This document shows, one piece after another, positions 1-7,051 of a stretch of DNA of 27,114 bases. Both the position numbers and the translations under genes were made by a program. The stretch's first letter is position 1. Every line of letters begins with the position of its first letter. Origin of the DNA: Streptomyces viridochromogenes (lineage in GTDB: Bacteria; Actinomycetota; Actinomycetes; Streptomycetales; Streptomycetaceae); the NCBI RefSeq assembly GCF_001270495.1, contig NZ_LGUR01000276.1:1-27114 (forward strand), given 5' to 3'. The notes below the pieces were generated by a model. It saw nothing but the letters and a program-made list of their open reading frames with translations, did no database searches and was not told where the DNA came from.

Positions 1-291
1 ACGATCGTCATGACTCGTCATCCTCGCCGTCCGGCGTCCCCGCAGGGAGCGTGCCGCGCGAGACGGTGGTCGGCGATGGTGACTGACGATGACCTGTGCC
101 TGGTTCTCACCGTGGGCCCACCCCGAGGTTGTGAGCGTTGCACCACGTCTGACCAGCGGGCTTGTGCTCCTCGTCGAAGATCCACACCCTGGGTTCTCAA
201 CAAGGTTTTCTACAAGCCCCACCGCCAAGGGGTCCATATCAACGGCCGCTCATGCCACCAGGACAGAGCCAGCCACGGCTCAGTGGACTGG
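1..291. other. Left-edge stretch without a recognisable gene
   Basis: No convincing gene is seen. The stretch is less GC-biased than its neighbours. A 25-codon minus-strand frame at about 109-188 has protein-like composition (it contains FDEEHKPAGQTWCNAHNLG) but has stop codons on both sides, so it may be a decayed gene fragment. The source is not recognised. The stop codon of the amidohydrolase lies at the right edge. Confidence 0.4.
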
Positions 292-1911
292 TTACCGCGT
301 GCCGGTCGGGGTGACAAGGAGGCCGCCGACGAAGGTGTGCGTGGGGCGGAGATCACGCAGCGCGTAGCCCGTGCACTGGGCGGGATCCTGGTCCCAGACG
401 GTGAGGTCGGCGAGGCGGCCCGGAGTGAGGGTGCCGCGCAGGTGCGCCTCGCCGGTCAGGCGGGCGGCGCCCGCGGTGTGCAGGGTGAGGGCTTCGTCGT
501 AGGTGATGGCGTGCTCGGGGCCCTTGACGCCGATGACGGTCTGCCGGGTGGTCATGCCCCATATGGAGCGCATCGCGCCGAACTGGCCGACGGGGAAGTC
601 GGATCCGGCGCTGACCTCGGCGCCCAGGTCGATCCAGCCGCGGGCGGGGAACAGCCGGGCGACGCGTTCGGGTCCCCAGAAGCCTTCCTCGACCTCGGCG
701 GTGTCGTGCAGCAGCGGCTGCTGGATGGTGACCGGGATGCCCAAGGCGACGGCACGGGCCTGCTGTTCGGGTCCGGCCAGGCCGCCGTGCTCCATTACCA
801 GCGTGCCGGCGGGCAGCCCAGGATTGCGCTCGAGGACGCGCTCGTAGACGTCCAGCAGGGTGCGCACCGCGCGGTCGCCGTAAGCGTGGGTGCCGACTCG
901 CCAGCCGCGCCGGACCACAGCCTCGACGGCCTCGACCAGCGCGTCCGGCTCCCAGATCAGCATTCCGGAGAAGGCGTGGTCGCAGGCGTACGGCTCCTCG
1001 GTGGCCCCCGCCTCCAGACCGCCGTCGAGGCCGAACTTCACACCCCACACCGACAGCCACGGGTCGGATTTGTCACGCCACTCCTCCATGACGTCGAGCA
1101 GGTCCTCCACCTGGGCGGCGCTGGTCAGCCCGAGGGCGGAGATCAGCGCTCGCACCCGGGTGCTGAGCGCCCCCGCCTCGCGAGCGGCCAGGAGCACCGC
1201 GTAGTCCTCGGGGGTGACCGCGCAGTCGCGTACGGTCCCGATGCCGGTGGCGGCGTAGTCGCGGGTGGCCAGGCGCAGTCCGTCGATGCGCTCGGCCCGG
1301 TCCGGGGCCGGGACCAGGTGTTCCACCAGGTGCAGGGCGTTGTCGATCAGCCGGCCGTCGAGCTTGCCGTCGGCGCTGCGGCCGACGGTGCCGCCCGGCG
1401 GTGCGGGGGTGTCCTCGGTGATGCCCGCCAGCCGCAGCGCGTAGTGGTTGACGACGTCGTTGTGGCCGCCGCGCTTGACGAGGACCGGGTGCCGGTCGGT
1501 GGCTTGGTCGAGTTCGGCTGCGGTGGGCATGCGGCGCTCGGTCAGGTTGAGTTCCTGCCAGTTGGTGGTGGTGCGGATCCACTCGCCCTCGGGGGTGACG
1601 GCGGCCCGCTGCCGGATCAGGTCGAGGAACTCAGGGATGTTGCGGGCCTGATGCACGGGGACGTCATGGGCACCGAGCGCTGCGAAGATCAGGTGGGTGT
1701 GGGTGTCGTCGAAGGCGGGCAGCACGGTGGCACCGGGCAGGTCATGGACCTGTGTCTCCACGCTCACCAGGTGATCGAGACCGTTCGGGTCGGCGGACAC
1801 GGCCGCGATACGGCCGCCGCGCACGGCCACTGCCCGCTGCACCGCCTGACCGGGCACCAGGGTGTGCACCGCCCCGGCGCGGATCAGCAGGTCGGCTCCG
1901 TGATCAGTCAT
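292..1911 (-). CDS. YtcJ-like amidohydrolase (Amidohydro_3 family)
   Basis: Metal-dependent hydrolase of the amidohydrolase superfamily, 539 aa, probably cytoplasmic since no signal peptide is visible. The substrate cannot be read from sequence; relatives include N-substituted formamide deformylases and other C-N bond hydrolases. Visible motifs: the N-terminal metal-binding HxH (DDTHTHL, His71 and His73), KRGGHNDVVNH in the middle, THAYGDRAV and VMEHGGL (later metal or catalytic His), and SAGSDFPVG (catalytic Asp) near the C-terminus. These occur in the usual order and the length is normal for the family. The ATG at 1911 is preferred over the one at 1926 because GGGAG lies 7 nt before it. It is divergent from an Lrp/AsnC regulator across 136 bp, which suggests, but does not prove, that the regulator controls it. 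Confidence 0.9.
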   Translation of the reverse strand: MTDHGADLLIRAGAVHTLVPGQAVQRAVAVRGGRIAAVSADPNGLDHLVSVETQVHDLPGATVLPAFDDTHTHLIFAALGAHDVPVHQARNIPEFLDLIRQRAAVTPEGEWIRTTTNWQELNLTERRMPTAAELDQATDRHPVLVKRGGHNDVVNHYALRLAGITEDTPAPPGGTVGRSADGKLDGRLIDNALHLVEHLVPAPDRAERIDGLRLATRDYAATGIGTVRDCAVTPEDYAVLLAAREAGALSTRVRALISALGLTSAAQVEDLLDVMEEWRDKSDPWLSVWGVKFGLDGGLEAGATEEPYACDHAFSGMLIWEPDALVEAVEAVVRRGWRVGTHAYGDRAVRTLLDVYERVLERNPGLPAGTLVMEHGGLAGPEQQARAVALGIPVTIQQPLLHDTAEVEEGFWGPERVARLFPARGWIDLGAEVSAGSDFPVGQFGAMRSIWGMTTRQTVIGVKGPEHAITYDEALTLHTAGAARLTGEAHLRGTLTPGRLADLTVWDQDPAQCTGYALRDLRPTHTFVGGLLVTPTGTR

Positions 1912-2047
1912 CGTCTTCTCCCTCATCTCGCAGGTGCCGGATCCCGAACGCGTCGTCCGGTGACGAGACCGTTGTAGGAGGGATGCGGGAATTCACTGCC
2001 AAGCTGATGGCTCCTGCGCAGAAAGTACGCCAGCACCTGGGCCTACC

Positions 2048-3025
2048 ATGCGGATCATGCGACAGGTGCTCGATGAAACCGATCGGCGGATCGCGGCGGC
2101 CCTGGTCGCCGCGCCGCGTGCCTCCTGGCGGGAGGTGGCCCGCTGTCTGGGGCTGTCCGAGCGCACCGTCGTACGCCGGGTCGCCCTGCTGTACGCCGAC
2201 GGCACTCTGCGCGCGACCGCGGTACGCAACCCGGCCCGCTTCTCGCACCTGATCCCCGTCGCCCTGCGCATCCGCTGCCGCCCCAACAAGATCCGGCAGG
2301 TCGCCCAGGCGCTGGCCCGCCGCCCCGACACTGTCTGGGTGGACATCCTCGGCGGCGGCGACGAGATCTCCACGATCTTCTTCCTGGAAGGTCCGGAAGC
2401 CCGCAACAACCTGCTGTTGCGCGACCTGCCCGCCACCGACGCCGTCGGCTCCTGGACCGCCCACACCTTGCTGCGTGTCTTCCCCACCGCCTTCCGCTGG
2501 ACCGCCGGCCTCCTCTCCCCCGCAGAACTGGACGAACTCGTCCCCGACCCCGCGCAACCGACGGCCTCGGCACCGTCGTACGCGCCTGTCGACGTCGACA
2601 CCGCGCTGATCGCCGGGCTGACCGAGGACGGCCGGGCCACCTACACGGACCTGGCCCGCCGCGCCGGCACCACCGCACTCACGGCCCGCCGACGGCTCGA
2701 AGCCCTCTTGGACAGCCAGGCGCTGCGCCTGGCCACCGAGCTCGACCTCGCACTGCTCGGCGCGCAGACCGAGGCATTGCTGTGGATCTCGGTGCGGCCG
2801 GGTGCGCTGCAGGAGGCCGCGCGGCCCCTGAGCGCCCACCCGCACGTCCGGTTCTGCGCCGCCACCACCGGGCTCGCCAACCTGGTCGTCGCCGTTGCCG
2901 CCGAGAACCTCGACGCCCTGTACACCTTCCTCACCGACGCTGTCGGCCCCTTGGAAGCGGTCACCGCCATCGACACCACCCCGCTGCTGGCGACCGTCAA
3001 ACGCACGGGCCTGATACGACACTGA
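2048..3025 (+). CDS. Lrp/AsnC-family transcriptional regulator, tandem two-unit form
   Basis: DNA-binding regulator of the feast/famine family, 325 aa, about twice the length of a single-unit Lrp. The sequence shows two HTH-plus-effector units: HTH 1 at about residues 7-52 (LDETDRRIAAAL, SERTVVRRV), a first effector-binding region at about 66-150, HTH 2 at about 182-226 (VDTALIAGLTEDGRATYTDL, ALTARRRLEAL), and a second effector region at about 240-320. Family members sense amino acids or related small molecules. The start is either 2048 or the in-frame ATG at 2057; neither has a strong ribosome binding site. It is divergent from the amidohydrolase, so local control of that gene is a reasonable inference; the ligand is unknown. 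Confidence 0.88.
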   Translation: MRIMRQVLDETDRRIAAALVAAPRASWREVARCLGLSERTVVRRVALLYADGTLRATAVRNPARFSHLIPVALRIRCRPNKIRQVAQALARRPDTVWVDILGGGDEISTIFFLEGPEARNNLLLRDLPATDAVGSWTAHTLLRVFPTAFRWTAGLLSPAELDELVPDPAQPTASAPSYAPVDVDTALIAGLTEDGRATYTDLARRAGTTALTARRRLEALLDSQALRLATELDLALLGAQTEALLWISVRPGALQEAARPLSAHPHVRFCAATTGLANLVVAVAAENLDALYTFLTDAVGPLEAVTAIDTTPLLATVKRTGLIRH

Positions 3026-3412
3026 CGAAAGTTACGACGGCCGCGCATACGGCATGGGTGTGAATTCACCGCCCGATCGGCCACTTCCAGCTGGGGATCC
3101 ACGTCAGAGACCTCCCAGCGGGCCGTTGGCACTGACGCCTGTATCGACGTTCTCCGAGCCGTCGATACCGTCGCGGGTCTGGATGGCGATCATGCCGGCT
3201 TGGGCGTTCTGCCCGACGGTGGCATGGTGGACGCAGTCCCTGCCTGGCGGGAGGTGTCGCTGTCCTCCTTGATGCCGCAGGCCACCTTGTGTATCGATAC
3301 TGGACTGTGGCGCAACGGGCGATCAGTCACCCTCTCACGTGGAAGCTGCGGCTGCCGGCAACTGCCCTCGGGGGCGCCGCCCTGGCCGGGGTCGTATCTC
3401 ATCGTGCCCGTC
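3026..3412. other. Poorly coding gap, possible gene remnants
   Basis: No complete gene is supported. On the minus strand, a frame ending in a stop at 3104-3106 encodes a protein-like tail (ATVGQNAQAGMIAIQTRDG, then DGSENVDTGVSANGPLGGL) with high third-position GC but no visible start. The frame just upstream of it, near 3236-3300 (about IHKVACGIKEDSDTSRQAG), is in a different phase. This fits a short frameshifted remnant. On the plus strand, a frame starting with GTG at 3289 also looks weakly coding for about 40 codons. No terminator was identified after the Lrp gene. Confidence 0.35.
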
Positions 3413-3706
3413 ATGAAAGCGGCCTTCGCGCTCGCCCACCTCAGCCCCAAGGCCGAACTGCGCCTGATAGCACGGCTCTCGCCCTCCACGGTCGCGGTGA
3501 TCGCGCCGATGAAGCTCGGCGTCCCTCCCCGCACGGAGGAAGTGCTGACGCCCGCGGAAGCCCGCGCCCGCTACGGCTACGCCAAGCCCGCCGAAGCCCA
3601 CCTCGACTTCCGGGCCCGGCAGGCCGCCCGGGTCTTCGACGACTGCGAGGCGCCCAGCGACCAGGGGCTCATCGAGTCCCAGGAGATCCTTGGGCCGCTC
3701 TCGTAG
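3413..3706 (+). CDS. Hypothetical protein, possibly partial or frameshifted
   Basis: This 97-codon frame has very strong G/C at third positions, which supports coding, but no family is recognised. The product is mixed helical, with KAELRLIARLSPSTVAVIAP early and TPAEARARYGYAKPAEAHLD in the middle. The ATG at 3413 has no clear ribosome binding site. The open frame continues upstream to 3200 with poorer codon bias, and a neighbouring frame (GTG 3289) looks coding just before it, so a frameshift near 3400 is possible. Its 3' end overlaps the end of the convergent C39-like gene by 38 bp. It could be an intact small gene with an unusual start or the tail of a broken one. Confidence 0.35.
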   Translation: MKAAFALAHLSPKAELRLIARLSPSTVAVIAPMKLGVPPRTEEVLTPAEARARYGYAKPAEAHLDFRARQAARVFDDCEAPSDQGLIESQEILGPLS

Positions 3707-4286
3707 GTCCGGGTCCGGGGACGCCGCCCAACGCCGCTCGCAGAGTTCGGGGATGAGCAGCGAAGACGATGGCGCGGCCGGTGAAACTGCTGAAGAACCG
3801 CCGTACGGGGACTTCGCTGTGCGTGTGCCCCCAACGTGACGGGTCGCGAAAGGTCACCGCGGGCTCGGGAGTTCGGTGCACACCGGTGACGACCACGAGG
3901 TGACCGCCCCGGCGTCCGTCCTCGGGGAACTGGTGGGTGACGGATACGACCACCGGACCGCAGGTGGTCAGGAGACGGCGCATCTCCTCCGCGGTGTCCA
4001 GCGCGACGGTCGCGGCGCTGACACCGTGGCGTCCAGCGAGGTCGGCAAGCCCCTGATGGAGGATGCCCCTGCTGGTGTAGGCGCCGCTGTCGACGGCCTG
4101 CCGGACGAGGTCGTACTGAGACGGAACCGCCAGCCCGAAGTACGAGGTGATCATCCGCAGGCAGGCGAGCCCGCAGGCGCGGTCACCCCAGATTTCCGGG
4201 CCGGCCCCCTCGCACAGGGCCCCGGTCGGCCAGTCCGGCGGCTCGAACCGCTGGGGAAAGTGGGGCACGCTCAGGCAGTGGTCCAC
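3669..4286 (-). CDS. C39-like cysteine peptidase (papain-like fold)
   Basis: A 205-aa protein resembling the Peptidase_C39 / C39_2 group, stand-alone rather than fused to an ABC transporter. Candidate catalytic residues are Cys38 in DRACGLACLRMI, His129 in GGHLVVVTG and Asp149 in FRDPS, in the order and spacing expected. The Gln usually found shortly before the Cys is not obvious. No signal peptide or membrane segment is visible, so it is probably cytoplasmic. The GTG at 4286 is chosen because it lies 2 nt after the stop codon of the ATP-grasp gene with GGGAC upstream, implying translational coupling; a GTG at 4331 is the alternative. In this operon it could process or transfer a peptide made by the ATP-grasp enzyme (inference). 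Confidence 0.78.
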   Translation of the reverse strand: MDHCLSVPHFPQRFEPPDWPTGALCEGAGPEIWGDRACGLACLRMITSYFGLAVPSQYDLVRQAVDSGAYTSRGILHQGLADLAGRHGVSAATVALDTAEEMRRLLTTCGPVVVSVTHQFPEDGRRGGHLVVVTGVHRTPEPAVTFRDPSRWGHTHSEVPVRRFFSSFTGRAIVFAAHPRTLRAALGGVPGPGPTRAAQGSPGTR

Positions 4287-4288
4287 GC

Positions 4289-5566
4289 TCAGGTCCCGTC
4301 CGTCACCCGGGTGAACTCGACGCTCTCCCACTCTCGGACGGTCTCGTAGTCCTTCGTGAGCTGGTCCCTGTCCTCGTGGCACAGGTACAGGCCACCCGGT
4401 TTGGTGAAGAGGTCGACGGTGCGCGACACCCGGCTTCCGGCCTCCAGCGGGATCCGGGCGCCGTGGAAGGACGGAAGCGCCTGGACGGGACGCAGATCGA
4501 GGTCGCGCGAGAGGCGGCCGGAGCACGGGGAGATGAGGCTGACACCCATGGCGAACCTCCTCAGCGGACGGACCGCACCTCGGTCCGCGACGGTGTCGGG
4601 GGCCAGATACGACTCCACGACCTCGTCGACAAGGCTGGTGCCCAGCGCCTTGAGACCCAGTGAGGGGTCGGCACCGCCGGGAAGCCGGGTCGCCGTTTCG
4701 AGGAGGAGAGGCCCGCGAGGTGTCACGATCACCTCGCTGTGGCCGGCGCCCCAGCGCACACCCAGAGCGGTCAGGGCGGAGAAGACGTAGGAGATGACCG
4801 CCGCGATGCCGGGGTCGGCGGGGTCCTCAAGCACCTGGCGGTCGTAGACGGGACTGGCGTCCAGGAGCTTCTTGTCCGAACGCCAGACCTCGACGGCCGC
4901 GTGTGCGCCGTCGACCGACACGGTGTTGACCATGTACTCGGTTCCGGGCAGGTACTCCTGCACGACCACGCCGGCGTTCTGGCGTCCGTACACGTTGGTC
5001 GACCGGAGGATGCCCTGGACCGCGGCGTCCTGCTCGGCGCCGCCGCGGCAGACCACCACACTGTCCGTGCCCGCGCTGGCCGCGGGCTTCACGACCACCG
5101 TTTCGGGCTCGGTGCCCGTGGACTGCCACACCGTGTCACCGTGCGCGTCGAGGTGACGCTGCCACGGTACGGCGATCCCGGCCCGGTCGAGGAGTTGGTG
5201 CATCACCCGCTTGTCCCGGCGGGCGTCGGCGAACCCGGGGGCGTTGGCCGTGGGGGTGGTCAGGTGTGTGGCCAGGAGGTCGGCCACGTCACTGCCGCTC
5301 TCGATCCCCGCGACCACATGGACGACTCCCAAGGAGGCGAGCTCGGAGGCCGTGTCGGCGATGTCGTCGGTGAAGTCCAGCTCCGCCTGGAAGTCGGGAC
5401 CGTGGAAGGTCCGGATCTGCGACTCCAGGGCGGTGTTGCGGTTGCGGACATGGACGACCGGCACACCTCTGGCGCGGAACGCCGGTCCGAGCAGGTGTCC
5501 GGTGGAGAAGGCGTCGACCACGGCGACGGCCCGCTGGTTGTATCCCTGATAGCGCATCTGTTTCAT
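4289..5566 (-). CDS. ATP-grasp ligase, L-amino-acid ligase-like
   Basis: A 425-aa ATP-grasp protein expected to activate a carboxylate as acyl phosphate and join it to an amine. ATP-grasp signatures: Lys160 in VVVKPAASAGTDSVVVC (nucleotide-binding Lys and Gly/Ser-rich loop), EYLPGTEYMVNTVS at 204-217, and the metal-binding set E278 in HSEVIVT, E290 in LLLETATRLPGG and R294. The N-terminal about 110 residues form a Rossmann-like pre-ATP-grasp region (AVAVVDAFSTGHLLG). The layout resembles stand-alone dipeptide ligases of the BacD type more than D-Ala-D-Ala ligase or graspetide ligases. The ATG at 5566 overlaps the upstream MFS stop codon as ATGA, so the genes are coupled. Substrates cannot be deduced. 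Confidence 0.88.
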   Translation of the reverse strand: MKQMRYQGYNQRAVAVVDAFSTGHLLGPAFRARGVPVVHVRNRNTALESQIRTFHGPDFQAELDFTDDIADTASELASLGVVHVVAGIESGSDVADLLATHLTTPTANAPGFADARRDKRVMHQLLDRAGIAVPWQRHLDAHGDTVWQSTGTEPETVVVKPAASAGTDSVVVCRGGAEQDAAVQGILRSTNVYGRQNAGVVVQEYLPGTEYMVNTVSVDGAHAAVEVWRSDKKLLDASPVYDRQVLEDPADPGIAAVISYVFSALTALGVRWGAGHSEVIVTPRGPLLLETATRLPGGADPSLGLKALGTSLVDEVVESYLAPDTVADRGAVRPLRRFAMGVSLISPCSGRLSRDLDLRPVQALPSFHGARIPLEAGSRVSRTVDLFTKPGGLYLCHEDRDQLTKDYETVREWESVEFTRVTDGT

Positions 5567-6804
5567 TCGGTCTCGGTCGGTGTCCGCGGGCGGGCGAGCA
5601 GCCAGGACAGAGCCGCGATCACCATGATCACGGCCGCGGTGCTCCAGGCCGCGGACAGCCAGGTCAGCAGGAGAGAGGTGACGGCGAGTCCGGCCAGCGT
5701 GCTGCCGCCCAGGAGCGTGCTGCGGAAGCCGAGCAGGGAGGAGGCGTGTTCCTGCTCCGTGGCGGTGACAACGCGCAGGTTGAACATCATGAAGACCGTC
5801 TCGAACAGCACCATGAAGACGAAGTAGAGCGCGTAGCTGGGGACGGCGAGGGGCAGGAAGACGGCACCGCTCGCCACGACCCCCACCACGGCGACCAGAA
5901 GCGGTCCGGGCACGGACTTCAGCCGGCGCACGACCTGCTCCCTGCTGGCGAGCCAGCCCCCGCAGAGCACGCCCACCGTGCTGACCGCGCTCACCACGCC
6001 GACCCCGGCCACGCCCTCGCCGAGCTGTTGCTGCGGGTAGGCGATGCGGATCGCGTTGTGCAGTCCCTGGAAGGCCGCTACCAGCCCGAGTTGCCACAGC
6101 CACATCCTGGCCATCGGCTGGGCCCGCAGACTCGCACGCAGAGCTGCCATGCCCGACGTCCTGCCGGGAGGCTCTGCCACCGGACGGTCCGTCAGCGCAG
6201 CGGCCCTGGCGTAGACGCCACCGGTCGCCGCGAGGACGGCGCCGGCCGCCACGAGAAAGGCTGCCGTGGCAGTGCGCTCGCCGACCAGACTGAACAGCAC
6301 GCCCGCTGCCGAGGTGCCGACGATGCGCCAGAACTCAAGCCGTGAGACGTTCCGTTCGACTTCCTCCGCGGGGGCGCCACCGAGTTTGAACACCAGCGAG
6401 GCCGCCGTGCGCGTCAGCGCGTCGCAGAAACCGCGCACGGTCACGAGGACGAGCACCAGGGGCACACACCGGAAGGCGACGGATCCCAGCAGCGCGAGGG
6501 ACAACACGGCACCGGCCCACTCCGAGCCGGCGGCCACGGCGGCGGGTCGGCGGCCGGTGGTGAAGTGCGCTATTCCGGCGGGCCAGATCAGCGGAAGGAG
6601 CCACTGGCAGCCGAAGAGCGCGGACGAAAGGGCGAAGGAGTCCGTCTCGTGCAGGACCCAGACGCTCAGAGCGAGGTTGCCGCCCATCCCGACGAGGTTG
6701 GACGCGGTGGTCGCCCCGAAGACCGTGGCCGGCCGGACGCCGCCGGGCTCGGGGACACCCGTCGGCTCGCTTGTCAGATCACGGGATACGGGGTGGGCTG
6801 TCAC
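5563..6804 (-). CDS. MFS transporter, probable efflux protein
   Basis: A 413-aa integral membrane protein with roughly twelve hydrophobic segments in two blocks, split by a polar loop near residues 195-225 (TDRPVAEPPGRTSGM). Composition and length fit the drug/metabolite efflux side of the major facilitator superfamily. Translation starts at GTG 6804, with GAGG 5 nt upstream. It is first in a minus-strand operon with the ATP-grasp ligase (4-nt ATGA overlap) and the C39-like peptidase. The same pairing of MFS exporter and amino-acid ligase is known for BacE/BacD in bacilysin synthesis, so export of the ligase product and self-protection are likely roles (inference). Confidence 0.88.
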   Translation of the reverse strand: MTAHPVSRDLTSEPTGVPEPGGVRPATVFGATTASNLVGMGGNLALSVWVLHETDSFALSSALFGCQWLLPLIWPAGIAHFTTGRRPAAVAAGSEWAGAVLSLALLGSVAFRCVPLVLVLVTVRGFCDALTRTAASLVFKLGGAPAEEVERNVSRLEFWRIVGTSAAGVLFSLVGERTATAAFLVAAGAVLAATGGVYARAAALTDRPVAEPPGRTSGMAALRASLRAQPMARMWLWQLGLVAAFQGLHNAIRIAYPQQQLGEGVAGVGVVSAVSTVGVLCGGWLASREQVVRRLKSVPGPLLVAVVGVVASGAVFLPLAVPSYALYFVFMVLFETVFMMFNLRVVTATEQEHASSLLGFRSTLLGGSTLAGLAVTSLLLTWLSAAWSTAAVIMVIAALSWLLARPRTPTETE

Positions 6805-7051
6805 GATGCCTCTACGAGTTGCCTGCTTCAGGGAACGGCGCCCAGGAGGTTCGGGAGCACGATCTCAGCGCCACACTAACGTTGAGCAGCCATGGTTCAT
6901 CCGATCACCCACGATTTTTGGCCATGCCTTCCAGTGTGCGGAGGGCACTTCTTCTTCGTTTCCAAGGGCCTTCCTCAGGTAATCGCCTTCTCCCACCCCG
7001 CGCGGCGGGCTGTCCCCATACGATCGGAGGCCGCTGCGACAAGGGGGTCCC

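Noticed and set aside
10..1977. Long plus-strand open frame opposite the amidohydrolase
   Set aside because: It is a GC-rich shadow frame. The minus strand carries a clear amidohydrolase with ordered metal motifs and a ribosome binding site.
3669..5566. Graspetide (RiPP) cluster
   Set aside because: The ATP-grasp protein resembles L-amino-acid ligases, and no precursor peptide with a repeated Thr/Ser and acidic core was found next to it.
5567..6103. N-terminal extension of the ATP-grasp frame up to 6103
   Set aside because: The extension overlaps the MFS coding region completely; the ATG at 5566 overlapping the MFS stop codon is the natural coupled start.
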